From contig NW_024467120.1 in the NCBI RefSeq assembly GCF_017591425.1, positions 5,208,001-5,272,000 on the forward strand: a stretch of 64,000 nucleotides of DNA. The letters are read 5' to 3'. Below, in pieces: positions 46,417 through 56,390 of this stretch. Source of the DNA: Ochotona curzoniae (lineage: Eukaryota > Chordata > Mammalia > Lagomorpha > Ochotonidae). The position numbers and the translations under genes were made by a program. Numbering within the stretch: position 1 is the first letter of the stretch; each line of letters starts with the position of its first letter. A model generated the notes under the pieces. That model did not search any database. It was not told where the DNA came from and saw nothing but the letters and a program-made list of their open reading frames with translations.

Positions 46417-49400
46417 ATGGCAGGGCAAAATTGCAACCTCTCAATTTTAACTCTCAACACAAATGGTCTAAATTCACCAATCAAAAGACAGAGATTAATA
46501 GAATGGATCATCAAACAAGACCCAACCATCTGTTGCCTACAAGAAACGCATCTAACCAGAAAGGATGCAAAGAAACTGAAAGTGAAGGGATGGAAAAAGA
46601 TATTTCACGCCAATAGACGAGAAAAAAAAGCTGGGGTAGCTATCCTAATTTCAGACGAGATAGATTTCATTCTAACCAACATCAAAAGAGACAGGGAAGG
46701 CCATTTTATACTGGTGAAAGGAATGATCCATCAAGAAGCAATCACCATCATTAATGTTTATGCACCGAATCTTAATGCACCTACTTATGTAAAGCAATTA
46801 CTTACAGACTTAAGGGAAGACATAGACACCCGCACAATTCTTGTAGGCGATCTCAACACACCTCTAACAACAATGGACCGGTCTACGAAACAAAAACTCA
46901 ACAAAGAAACAACAGAGCTCACACAAACAATAGAACAACTGGACTTAGTAGACATATATAGAACTTTTTATCCTAAGGCCACAGACTATACCTTCTTCTC
47001 AGCGGTGCATGGCACCTTCTCCAGAATCGACCACATGATAGGACATAAAGCGAATCTAAACAACTTCCAAAACATTAGTATCATACCATGTACCCTCTCA
47101 GACCACCATGGGATGAAACTGGAAATCAACAACTCAAAACTCCCCAGGAAGTATAGGCACTCTTGGAAATTGAACAATATGCTATTAAACGAACAATGGG
47201 TCAGAGAAGAAATTAAAGATGAGATCAAAAAATTTATGGAAACCAATGAAAACTCTGATACAACATTCCAAAACTTGTGGGACACCGCCAAAGCAGTGCT
47301 ACGAGGTAGATTCATCGCAATCGGAGCCCATGTCAAGGCCCAAGAAAGACGCCAAATACAGGAACTAACCTCACACCTCCAGGATCTGGAAAAACAGCAG
47401 CAGAAGAGTCCCACACACAATAGGAAACAAGAAATCATCAAAACAAGGGAGGAGATAAACCAAATAGAAATCAAAAAAACTATACATAAAATCAACAAAT
47501 CAAAAAGTTGGTTTTTTGAGAAAATAAACAAAATAGACACTCCACTGGCCCGATTGACCAAAAAAAAACAAGAGAAAGTGAGAATCAATAGCATTAAAGA
47601 TGAAAAAGGCAACATAACAACAGACACTGCAATCATTAAGAAAATAATTAGAAATTACTACAAAGAACTGTACTCCCACAAATTTGAGGACCACCAAGAA
47701 ATAGAAAAGTTCTTGGACTCCCACCACTTACCAAAACTCAGTCCGGAGGCAACTGCAGAATTAAATAAACCCATAACCGAGGCAGAGATTGAAACAGTCA
47801 TCAAAGATCTCCCAACGAAAAAAAGCCCAGGCCCAGACGGCTTCACTACAGAATTCTACAAAACATTCCGAACAGAACTAACCCCAATCCTCTACAAGCT
47901 CTTCAAAACAATAGAGGAGGAAGCAACCCTCCCAAACTCATTCTATGAAGCTAACATCACCTTAATCCCAAAACCGGACAGAGAACCATCAGAGAAGGAA
48001 AACTACAGACCTATTTCTCTGATGAACATTGATGCTAAAATTCTCAACAAAATCCTAGCCAATAGAATTCAAAAAATCATCAGACAGATCATTCATCCGG
48101 ATCAAGTAGGATTCATCCCTGGAATGCAGGGATGGTTCAACATTCGGAAATCCATAAATGTTATAAACCACATCCAAAAACTGCAAAACAAGAACCACAT
48201 AATAGTTTCAATAGATGCAGAAAAAGCTTTCGACAAAATCCAACACCTCTTCATGCTAAAAACTCTAGCCAAAGTAGGCATAGATGGGAAAATCCACAAC
48301 ATAATCAAAGCAATTTATGAAAAACCCAATGCCAGTATCATACTGAATGGAGAAAAGCTAGAACCCTTCCCACTGCGATCTGGAACAAGACAAGGGTGCC
48401 CGCTATCACCACTGCTATTCAACATAGTCCTAGAGGTACTTGCAGAGGCCGTAAGACAAGAAAAAGAAATCAAAGGCATACGTATAGGAAACGAAGAAGT
48501 CAAGCTTTCACTATATGCAGATGACATAATCCTGTACATAGAAAAACCAGGAGACTCAATACAGAAACTGCTAGAACTTATACGAGAGTTTGGCAGAGTG
48601 GCGGGGTACAAAATTAACGAACGAAAATCAACAGCCATAGTGTACGCAAATAACACCAAGATGGAAGAAGATCTAACCAACAGGATACCATTCAAAATAG
48701 CAGAGAGAAGTATGAAGTATTTGGGAATAAATTTAACCAAAAGCGTAGGAGACCTATTCGAAGAAAACTACAAACTATTTAAAAAGGAAATTGAACAAAA
48801 CCTCAAAAGATGGAATAACATCCCGTGCTCCTGGATAGGCAAAATCAATATCATTAAAATGTCTATACTACCACAAGCAATATACATTTTCAACGCAATT
48901 CCAATCAAATTGCCCAAAACATTCTTCACGGAACTGGATACAATGATTCAAGAGTTCATCTGGAAACACAAAAAACCACGAATAGCTAGAACCATCCTGA
49001 AAAATAAGAAGTTAGCAGGGGGAATCACAATCCCGGACCTCTGGACATACTATAGAGCAGTGGTTATCAAAACAGCCTGGTACTGGCACAAAGACAGAAA
49101 GGAAGATCAATGGAATAGAATAGAAGCACCAAAAGGGAACCCACACAAATACAGCCAATTAATCTTTGACAAAAAGACCAATGACAACTCAAGCAAGTGG
49201 GAAGGCCTCTTTAGTAAATGTTGTTGGGACAACTGGCTGATAGCCTGTAGAAACAAAAAGATAGACCCACATCTATCACCATACACTAAGATCCAATCTA
49301 CATGGATAAAAGACCTAAACCTACATCCAGAAACCTTCAAACTCTTGCAGGAAAATGTAGGAAATACCCTGCAAGACCTAGGAGTAGGTTCCGACTTTCT

Positions 49401-50229
49401 AAGAAGGACACCAAAAGCAATAGCAGTTGAGAACAGAATAAACAAATGGGACCTCATCAAACTAAGAAGCTTCTGTACAGCAAGGGAAACAATCAACAAA
49501 GTAAAAAAGCAACCCACAGATTGGGAGAAGATCTTTGCACACGATATAGGCGATAGGGGGCTAATTTCCAGGATATACAAAGAACTTCAAAACAACCAAA
49601 AAACCAAAACAAACAAACCACTCAAGAAATGGGCACGGGAAATGGGCAAACATTTCACAAAGGAACAAGTCCAAATGGCAAACAAACATATGAAAAAATG
49701 TTCCAGCTCCCTAGCAATAAGGGAAATCCAAATTAAAACATCGATGAGGTACCACCTAACACCAGTAAGATTGGCCCACATAAACAAGAACACCAACGAC
49801 GCTTGCTGGCGAGGATGCGGGGAAAAGGGAACCCTACTCCACTGCTGGTGGAGCTGCAAATTGGTACAGCCTTTATGGAAATCAGTCTGGAGAACACTCA
49901 AACAACTCAAAATCTGCATACCATATGACCCAGCAATAGCACTCCTAGGAATATATCCAAAACACCTGTTTTACGACAAACCAACATGCATCCCTATGTT
50001 CATTGCAGCACAATCAGTAATTGCAAAAACATGGAAGCAACCGAAATGCCCATCAGCAGAAGATTGGATAAGAAAGCTTTGGTTCATCTACTCCATGGAA
50101 TACTACTCAGCTATTAAAAAAAACAAAATGCAGTTCTTTGTGGCTAAATGGGCCCAACTGGAAACTATAATGCTAAGGGAAATGAGTGAATCCCAAAAGA
50201 TTAGATACCACATGTTTGCCTTGATTTAA
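46417..50229 (+). CDS. L1 ORF2 protein: endonuclease and reverse transcriptase, intact (1270 aa)
   Basis: Encodes ORF2p, which nicks genomic DNA and copies L1 RNA by target-primed reverse transcription. The apurinic-type endonuclease (about 1-239) keeps N14, E43, D145, N147, D205 and H230. The linker holds [10 protein letters not shown], like the PCNA-binding region. The RT domain (about 480-780) has [32 protein letters not shown] and the YADD active site at 700-703. The C-terminal Cys-rich motif is C1130, C1134, H1142, C1147. These positions equal the human ORF2p numbers I know. Human has FADD where this has YADD, a conservative change. Length is normal (human 1275). No internal stop or frameshift, so the enzyme should be functional; activity is not shown. 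Confidence 0.98.
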   Translation: MAGQNCNLSILTLNTNGLNSPIKRQRLIEWIIKQDPTICCLQETHLTRKDAKKLKVKGWKKIFHANRREKKAGVAILISDEIDFILTNIKRDREGHFILVKGMIHQEAITIINVYAPNLNAPTYVKQLLTDLREDIDTRTILVGDLNTPLTTMDRSTKQKLNKETTELTQTIEQLDLVDIYRTFYPKATDYTFFSAVHGTFSRIDHMIGHKANLNNFQNISIIPCTLSDHHGMKLEINNSKLPRKYRHSWKLNNMLLNEQWVREEIKDEIKKFMETNENSDTTFQNLWDTAKAVLRGRFIAIGAHVKAQERRQIQELTSHLQDLEKQQQKSPTHNRKQEIIKTREEINQIEIKKTIHKINKSKSWFFEKINKIDTPLARLTKKKQEKVRINSIKDEKGNITTDTAIIKKIIRNYYKELYSHKFEDHQEIEKFLDSHHLPKLSPEATAELNKPITEAEIETVIKDLPTKKSPGPDGFTTEFYKTFRTELTPILYKLFKTIEEEATLPNSFYEANITLIPKPDREPSEKENYRPISLMNIDAKILNKILANRIQKIIRQIIHPDQVGFIPGMQGWFNIRKSINVINHIQKLQNKNHIIVSIDAEKAFDKIQHLFMLKTLAKVGIDGKIHNIIKAIYEKPNASIILNGEKLEPFPLRSGTRQGCPLSPLLFNIVLEVLAEAVRQEKEIKGIRIGNEEVKLSLYADDIILYIEKPGDSIQKLLELIREFGRVAGYKINERKSTAIVYANNTKMEEDLTNRIPFKIAERSMKYLGINLTKSVGDLFEENYKLFKKEIEQNLKRWNNIPCSWIGKINIIKMSILPQAIYIFNAIPIKLPKTFFTELDTMIQEFIWKHKKPRIARTILKNKKLAGGITIPDLWTYYRAVVIKTAWYWHKDRKEDQWNRIEAPKGNPHKYSQLIFDKKTNDNSSKWEGLFSKCCWDNWLIACRNKKIDPHLSPYTKIQSTWIKDLNLHPETFKLLQENVGNTLQDLGVGSDFLRRTPKAIAVENRINKWDLIKLRSFCTARETINKVKKQPTDWEKIFAHDIGDRGLISRIYKELQNNQKTKTNKPLKKWAREMGKHFTKEQVQMANKHMKKCSSSLAIREIQIKTSMRYHLTPVRLAHINKNTNDACWRGCGEKGTLLHCWWSCKLVQPLWKSVWRTLKQLKICIPYDPAIALLGIYPKHLFYDKPTCIPMFIAAQSVIAKTWKQPKCPSAEDWIRKLWFIYSMEYYSAIKKNKMQFFVAKWAQLETIMLREMSESQKIRYHMFALI

Positions 50230-50664
50230 CCTGTAATTTTTTGTTTGGTTGTTGGTTATTTTTTGAACCGGTCATTGATACTGTCTCAACCCAGATGTTT
50301 CGAAGAATGGAACTTGCATTATTTTTAACATATTGTCTACCCATTACTATGTCAATTAATTCCATAATGTTGTATATTGATACTGAGGCCTTGTTGGGGC
50401 TTTTAACTGACCGGATCTTTACTCTGTTAGACCTATCTTCAGACCATAGAAGGTCTCCCCAAGAGGCCACTGAACTTATCTGGACAATAAGACGCTGAAC
50501 TTTATGCTAGGCATGTGTTTGCAAGCAATGAATCTCAACTGAACTTGAACTATGGTTATGCAACAAGGTGGAGGAATCCACCATGGGGGGAGGGTTATGG
50601 GAGGGGTGGGGGGAATCCCCAGCGCCTATAAAACTGTACTACATAATACAATGTAAGCAACAAT
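50230..50664 (+). other. L1 3' UTR with AATAAA signal
   Basis: Ends with AATAAA at 50662-50667, directly merging into the A-tail. Contains the G-rich tract at 50585-50613. Short open frames here are chance. Confidence 0.9.
50585..50613 (+). repeat. G-rich polypurine tract, potential G-quadruplex
   Basis: Five G-runs of 3-6 G separated by A, TTAT, A and T. A G-rich polypurine tract in the 3' UTR is a shared feature of mammalian L1s. Decayed complements are visible in the older reverse L1s at 11415-11440 and 41985-42025. Confidence 0.88.
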
Positions 50665-50683
50665 AAAAAAAAAAAAAAAAAAG

Positions 50684-50730
<47 letters not shown>
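50665..50730 (+). repeat. L1 A-tail, interrupted once by GTAT
   Basis: 18 A, then 'gtat' (50683-50686), then 44 A. The last A may belong to the target-site duplication. Confidence 0.93.
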
Positions 50731-50733
<3 letters not shown>

Positions 50734-50744
50734 CCTGAAGGATG
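50730..50744 (+). repeat. L1 target-site duplication, right copy
   Basis: Exact copy of 44120-44134; the first base is shared with the A-tail. Confidence 0.95.
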
Positions 50745-51494
50745 AAGTGCTTGGAAACCTTGGAACCATTCACCAACATCCCCGGTGTGGGCGGGCGAGT
50801 GGCATCCAGGGATTTCAGGATTCCCCTGTTTGCTGCCCAAAGAGCTTGCTTTCCAGTGAATCAATGGTGAAAGGATTTCTTGTTTGATATTCTCATTTTA
50901 TGAAGTGCTTGTTATGTCTCATTCATTTTAACATTTTTGGTTGATTTTTTTTCCCCAAAAACCTGAAGATTCATCAGCCTGTGCACGGAGAGGCCTTTTG
51001 CTTCTGTGTGTCTGGGTGGCTGAAGGGGCATCAGCAGGGATTGCCCCTGGGTTGGCCACTCTTGAACTAGCAGTGGTCTGTTTTAATCTCTATGATAGTG
51101 TGCGTAACGTTAGAGTGTTTCTCATACAACTGCATTGCGTGGAAAAACGTTTGAAAAATCTTCACATCAGGGTATTTTCAGGCAGAGAAAAATAAGTCAC
51201 TTCCTTTTTCAGTTTGGATTACTCACATTTCAAAGAGATAAAATATATAATTTTTTCCTTGTGTCTCCTTAAGTCACAAGCGCAAGCAACTGGAACACTT
51301 GGAATTAGAAACAAAAAACCAAATTGAGTCTCTACTATGAAAAGTCTTTATATCATGAAAATATAAAGTATGTTTTTAAATTTTAAACATTGCTTTAGGC
51401 ATTCAGTCATAGACAAAAGAGTAAATGCTTATATATCTGACAAGATACAACATTGATTGATTGATGTAATTTCTTGCTCTGCCTTCATAAGACT
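50745..51494. other. Intron sequence, nothing recognised
   Basis: No gene or named repeat; one 84-codon ORF without features. Confidence 0.45.
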
Positions 51495-51791
51495 TTTTAA
51501 TTTTTTTTTTAAAGATTGGCTTATTTATTTGAAATGGGAAATTACACACAGAGAGAGGAGAAGCTGAGAGAGATTTTTCATCGCTGACTCATTCCCTAAA
51601 TGGCTACAGTGACCCAAGCTGGACCAGTCCAAAGCCAGGAGCCAGGAGCCAGGAGTTTCTTCATGGCCTCCCACATGGGTACAGAGTTTCAAGTACTTTG
51701 CCATCCTTGGCTGCTTTCCCAGGCACATTAGCAGGGAACTAGATAGAAAGTAGAGCAGCCGGGACATTAACTGTTGTCTGGGTGGGAGCTA
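51495..51791 (-). mobile_element. C-type SINE, reverse arm of a composite
   Basis: T-run, then a typical reverse body ('gccaggagccaggagccagg', 'tttcccaggcacattagcag') up to 'gacattaactgttgtctggg'. The expected head sequence does not follow; it resumes at 51956. Confidence 0.85.
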
Positions 51792-51955
51792 CTTCCTATC
51801 CAGCTCCCTGCTTGTGGCCTGGGAAAGCAGTAGAGGATGGTTCAAAGCCTTGGGGACTCTGCACCCAAGTGGGAGACCTGGAAGAAGCTCCTGGCTTTGA
51901 ATCAACTCAGTTCTACCTGTTGTGGCTGTTCCTGCAGTGAGCTAGTGGATGGATG
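51792..51955 (+). mobile_element. C-SINE middle segment, forward, inside a reverse SINE
   Basis: 'cctatccagctccctgcttg', 'gcctgggaaagcagtagagg' and 'gggagacctggaagaagctc' are forward C-SINE core. It lacks both the head and the A-tail. Confidence 0.88.
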
Positions 51956-51985
51956 ATCAACCAATTGAGCTGTTGTGTCGGGCCC
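51956..51985 (-). mobile_element. C-type SINE, reverse head of the composite
   Basis: 'caaccaattgagctgttgtg' followed by 'tcgggcccc' is the head end of a reverse-oriented SINE, continuing the element that began at 51495. Confidence 0.8.
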
Positions 51986-52035
51986 CTGGCTACATTTATT
52001 TTTTTCTTTCTTTCTTCTTCTTCTTTTTTTTTTTT

Positions 52036-53022
52036 CCACTTGCCATTTCTCTTTCAGAGGGAGAGAGAACTCATAATATGTTGTAAAAGCAATTTTGAGA
52101 AAACGGTAACGAGAAGATAGTAGTAGGGAATTTGAGGTGTGCTGTGATCTGGGCAGTCTTGAAAAAGTAAACTAGTGGTAGCTAAAAATAGCCTGACTAG
52201 GGAGAAGAGATCATATCATTCATTTTTATCAGAATGGTATGATATTTCTGATAAAAAAAACTGGTTGAGTATCATAATAAGATATTATGCTTTCCAACCA
52301 CATTAGTTTTTTTTGTGTGTGTGCAAGGGAATAACAAGTTTTGGGAAATTTGATTTTCCATAAACTAAGGAAAAGAGTCTTTATTTTTGAGTCAAAATCC
52401 TGAATCTTATGTACAGGTTGGTTTCAATTTAATTTGCTCTTGGTTGGTAGTTTCTCAGTACTAAATGGAAGAATACCGTGTCTTGACTCATTATTGGATC
52501 TTTACCAAGGAATGTCTTGTCCTCCATTTTGGAATCTGATCCTTGGTTAATCTCTTATTTAGTTTGTCTTGAATTGAGGCTCCAGAGAGAAGGTGGGAAA
52601 CCTTAGCTATTTCAAGTTGCGAACTCAGTGGCCGTTGATTCTTTCTGGTGTGACATTAAGAAAATTTAGTAGGGGCTAATTGGCAAGCCGGGATCTCATC
52701 AATCTTTTTCTTTCTGTCTCCCCCTCTTCCCCCGCTCACCATTTTCAGTAGTTGTGTGCCTGTATATTGAGATGGAAGCTCTCGTGGGATTAGGTGGCAA
52801 ATACTGCACAGGTGAAGTTATGTCTCTTGGGCGGACATTGGGAGGGAAGAGTCTGATTCTTATAGAAGGCAGGTATAGCAGTTTCTTCTGTAGTATGATT
52901 TATCAGAGTTGGCTATGTTCTTTTAAAATAAGAAGAGCATTCGAATTTTGATTTTATTTAAGCAGCGTATGAGATTTCCTGATGTAATACGCAATATAGA
53001 TGATGTAGAAAGACTTTTTCAC
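52036..53022. other. Intron sequence, nothing recognised
   Basis: Follows a TTC/T-rich tract (51999-52035). No supported gene or repeat. Confidence 0.45.
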
Positions 53023-53040
53023 AATAACTTTACCTCTTTT
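53023..53040 (+). repeat. Target-site duplication, left copy
   Basis: 'aataactttacctctttt' recurs with one mismatch at 53371-53388. Confidence 0.88.
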
Positions 53041-53370
53041 TTTTTTTAAAGATTTATTTATTTATTGGAAAGTCAGATATACAGAGAGGAAGAGAGACAG
53101 AGAGGAAGATCTTCCGTCCGATGATTCACTCCCCAAGTGAGCGCAATGGCCAGTACTGCGTCAATCCGAAGCCAGGAGCCTGGAACCTCTTCCTTGTATC
53201 CCATGCGGGTGCAGGGTCCCAAAGCTTTGGGCTGTCCTCGACTGCTTTCTCAGGCCACAAGCAGAGAGCTGGATGGGAAGTGGAACTACTGGGATTAGAA
53301 CTGGCGCCCATATGGGATGCAGGGGCATTCAAGGCGAGGACTTGAACTGCTAGGCCACGCCACCAGGCCC
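53041..53370 (-). mobile_element. C-SINE, full length, reverse, with TSD
   Basis: Well-preserved copy from 'taaagatttatttatttatt' to 'gccacgccaccaggccc'. An 18-bp duplication with one mismatch flanks it. Confidence 0.96.
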
Positions 53371-53388
53371 AATGACTTTACCTCTTTT
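53371..53388 (+). repeat. Target-site duplication, right copy
   Basis: Copy of 53023-53040 with one A-to-G difference. Confidence 0.88.
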
Positions 53389-53839
53389 AACAATAAAAGA
53401 ATAAAATCAATCTAGTGGAAGGATTTTGAGAGTAATTTTAAAAATTTTTAGCGTAAAGGTATGTGTCCCTAGAGTTATGCCATGGAACTAGAGGGAAGTT
53501 TTATTTTGATCAAATCCCAAAGTCTTCATCTCTCAGCCTCATCTCTGTATAATATCCACTTGGGAGATTTCTATGGTAAAGGATCAGGAACCAGGTGTGA
53601 CTTTAGAAGATGGAGGTTTGGATCCTGTTTTGCTGTGTACACACTCTCAGAACTTTAGCAGATTGCTAAATGAAGAAAAGAATCATGGTTGTGAAAGACT
53701 ACATAAGATAATAGATGTGCGGGCATGCACTGAGCACTAATATTATGGCAAAAAATTTTAAATGGGATAATTGTGTATCCCAAAAATGTACTGTTTCCAC
53801 CTTTTGTGTATGAAGTACATTTAGTGTTGTTCACCAGCA

Positions 53840-54300
53840 CCACTGTCCATATTCAGAATTTCTTCGTCATTTTTCCCTCCCACCACCATTGCAGTTGCAT
53901 TGCTGCAAATTTGGCTGCATTAGTGTTGTCATACAAGTTTTCAGAATCATAGAACATCTACCCTTTTCTGTCTGGCTTATTTCATTTGCCTAAAACCTTC
54001 AGAGTTCATCCATATTGTTGCAGGTGTCAGGATTTCATTGTAACGAATAATATTATAGACTGAGTAATATTGCGTTGTATGTATATACCAGATTTTGTTT
54101 ATTCATCTATTGATGGGCACGTGTGTTGTATCTGTCAGTTAGTTATTTTGGATAATGCTGCTCTGGCCATGGGAGAGCAGGTAATTCATTGAGATCTGGC
54201 TTTTCATTCTTTTGCATCTATAACCAGAAGTAGGAATCACTGAATCTTATGATGATTCTTAACTTTTCGAATGGCACCTTATTTTTAAGAATTTCTTGAA
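53840..54300 (-). mobile_element. Old L1 ORF2 3' fragment, reverse
   Basis: 'gttcatccatattgttgcag', 'ttcatctattgatgggcacg' and 'ttttcgaatggcacctt' are antisense phrases of the old L1 ORF2 C-terminus. Decayed and non-coding. Confidence 0.7.
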
Positions 54301-54344
54301 TCTACTGAGCTGGTGGTAGCAATAAAATTCTGAGGTTATATTCA

Positions 54345-54620
54345 TGGTGGATTTTTTTCTTCCTTTTTAAAAGTTATAATTGACAAAGTTATATGCATGT
54401 GCAGGACATGATGTGGTATTTCATTTGCACACATTGTGAAACTGATTCAGTCACACAGATTCAATTGAATTAATCTATTTAAAATACCACCTCACAAACT
54501 TATTATTCTGTGCAGGATGGCAACATATGAAACCTACTGTTGGCACTCTCCAGGTTTACAAGATGTTATTCCTAACTGTGGTTGTCATACTATGCAGCAC
54601 ATCTCCAGCCCCATTCATGC
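54345..54620 (-). mobile_element. Old L1M-type 3' UTR, reverse
   Basis: 'aagttataattgacaaagtt', 'acacattgtgaaactgattc' and 'aaataccacctcacaaactt' follow the antisense 3' UTR of old mammalian L1s. It ends about 240 bp before RNF144B exon 2. Confidence 0.72.
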
Positions 54621-54857
54621 TAAGTGAACAGGTGGCCCCGGGCCAGCATCTCCTCAGTGATTCACTGAGTCCCCATCATCTACATGACATGTACCAGGGT
54701 AGTGAGGCCAGCTGAAACTTCAGAACTCCAGCAACACCTTGCCAAAGAAGCAAATTTTCTGTGCTGTGGTTCTGAGAAGCACATTGAGGGTGAGGGTAAG
54801 TGAGACCATAACCAGATCCGTGGGATGTCATCTCTTCTGCTTTGGACCTTTCTGTAG

Positions 54858-55058
54858 GGACTGAGGAGACTGGAGAAGACAGAGGAGAGGCTGATGGGCT
54901 CAGTGGGCAGACTCCATTATCTCACCATGACTGCTGAAAACCCAATGCCTGGGGACCTGGCGCTGGCCCCCCTTGTCACCTGCAAACTCTGCCTGTGCGA
55001 GCAGTCGCCGGACAAGATGACCATACTCCAGGAATGCCGCTGCATCTTCTGCACAGCT
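54858..55058 (+). other. RNF144B: RNF144B exon 2 (first coding exon)
   Basis: Acceptor 'tttctgtag|ggactg' at 54857/54858 and donor 'acagct|gtaagt' at 55058/55059, both strong consensus. It has 36 nt of 5' UTR, then 165 nt of coding sequence. Confidence 0.95.
54894..55058 (+). CDS. RNF144B: RNF144B, N-terminal 55 residues, RBR E3 ubiquitin ligase (partial)
   Basis: RNF144B (p53RFP, IBRDC2) is a RING-between-RING E3 ligase of about 300 aa with a C-terminal membrane anchor. It is induced by p53 and linked to turnover of p21 and Bax. The exon encodes [17 protein letters not shown] and then the start of RING1. The zinc ligands visible are C30, C33, C48, C50 and C53; the next Cys is expected in exon 3. 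It differs from the human sequence I recall at only a handful of positions and ends after codon 55 in phase 0, as in human. The first ATG has a weak -3 base (C) but +4 G. An in-frame ATG at codon 12 (54927) has the better context 'accatga', so both may be used. RING2, IBR and the anchor lie downstream of the window. Confidence 0.95.
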
Positions 55059-55349
55059 GTAAGTTTGCCTTGATGTCCTGCTGATGAGAAAGTGCAAAGG
55101 GAAAAATTGTGAAAGTACAAAATACATTTCTGTGTCTTACTGATCATCTGAAGCTGCTTGCAAAGTGATCCTGTTTTGGAAGCAGAGTCTACATTTGGAT
55201 TTGTTTACGAATAGTCTCTTGGGGAGTAAATCTCCTGTTCATTTGTTTTTAGCAGGGATGCAGAATGTGGACACGAATTTTAATTATTAGACAAGTAAAT
55301 AGAGTTTGTCTGTTCTTAACAAAATAGACAAAAGTCTAGGCATTGTCTA

Positions 55350-55530
55350 GCTTCTTCTGGGTCTCCTGCATGCATACAGGGGCCTAAAGAATTGAGCCAT
55401 TCTTCTCTGCTTTCCCAGGCCATTGGCAAGGAAGTTTGGATGTGGAGCAGCTGGGACACAAACTGGCACTCATATAGAATCCTGGCACCAAAGGTGGAGG
55501 CTTAGCATGCTACGCTGGGGCTTCAGCCCC
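55350..55530 (-). mobile_element. C-type SINE, truncated, reverse
   Basis: 'tctagcttcttctgggtctc', 'gctgggacacaaactggcac' and an end near 'gctggggcttcagccc'. The A-tail half is missing. Confidence 0.75.
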
Positions 55531-55667
55531 CATATATACAACTTAAAAGACTAACAATACTTCTCATCCTACCTTTCTCACTCAGCAAATGCCTTTATTC
55601 TTAGGAACTTATATGTTTACCAAAGAGAGTTATGTAATGAAGAGTGGTATTATGATGTTATAGGTTC

Positions 55668-55935
55668 AGCTGCCACTTGTGGCACAGACATCGCATATCA
55701 GAGTGCTGGTTTGAGTCCCAGTGGCTCCACTTCTGATCCTGCTTCCTGCTGGAAGGCAGATAGCCGAAGTTCTAGGATACCCATCTGAGAGATCCATATG
55801 GAGTTCCTTGTTTTTGGCTCTGGCCTGGCCTAACCCTGGCTATTGGCAGGCATTTGGAAAACGAACTAGCAGATGGAAGATCTCTCTCTCCTGCTGGTAT
55901 AATCTTTATCCTTGTTCTCAACATACTCGCTTTTC
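55668..55935 (+). mobile_element. Old C-type SINE, forward
   Basis: 'gagtgctggtttgagtccca', 'cggcctggc'-like core and 'gcagatggaagatctctctc'. Diverged. Confidence 0.7.
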
Positions 55936-55959
55936 AGGAATATTTTAGAATTTTCTTTG

Positions 55960-56390
55960 ACAGTGAAGTTCTGAAATCTTTATTATTTTCCTGTTGTTCC
56001 AACAAAGTTCCTGAGGCTGGGTACCTAATAGAAGAGGTTTATTAAGTTCACAGTTGGAGACTGCAAGTCCAAACAGCATATTGCTGGTTTCTAGGAGTTG
56101 CTTTGTCACCTCCTGGTGGATGGCATCCTGGTGTCAGTGTGTGAGAGAGGAATTAATCCCATGGCAAGACAGGGGTCAAGGGTGTTGTTCTGTAATAACT
56201 CTTTTGTGGGAACCAACTAGGGTCCCATTAGAACTAAATTAATTCTAAGGGCAACATACCCAATAACCTAATTGCCTCACCCTAGGCTCCACTGCTTGCG
56301 TTTTCACTACCTCCCCGTTTTACCATACTGAGAATCAAGCATACAGGATGTGGAGTTTTGGGAGAAAAGCCATATTCGAACCATAGGCCT
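55960..56390. repeat. Old mammalian interspersed repeat, family not named
   Basis: 'gaagaggtttattaagttca', 'cagttggagactgcaagtcc' and 'gagttttgggagaaaagcca', ending 'ttcgaaccatagg', match a placental repeat that usually reads 'gaggtttatttggctcacag' and ends 'aaccatagca'. Confidence 0.6.

Larger units (their letters stand above)
44135..50730 (+). mobile_element. Full-length LINE-1 with both ORFs intact
   Basis: An autonomous retrotransposon of about 6.6 kb. It has a 5' UTR (44135-45398), ORF1 (45399-46361), a 55-nt spacer, ORF2 (46417-50229), a 3' UTR with a G-rich tract, AATAAA at 50662 and a long A-tail. Perfect 15-bp duplications flank it. The 5' end begins 'gaggcggagcgaagatggcc', which matches the spacing of the human L1 5' end and its YY1 site, so it is not 5' truncated. 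It has the features of a young, potentially active copy. It lies in RNF144B intron 1 in the sense direction, about 4.1 kb upstream of exon 2. Activity itself is inferred. Confidence 0.97.
34980..54857 (+). other. RNF144B: RNF144B intron 1 (inferred), 19.9 kb
   Basis: GT at 34980-34981, and AG at 54856-54857 after the pyrimidine-rich 'ctgctttggacctttctgtag'-type tract. It contains SINEs, an old reverse L1 end, and a complete sense-strand L1. The 35.0-37.7 kb part has no recognised repeat and no supported ORF. Confidence 0.65.

Noticed and set aside
46986..49919. Minus-strand ORFs up to 216 codons inside L1 ORF2
   Set aside because: Shadows of the A-rich ORF2 coding strand.
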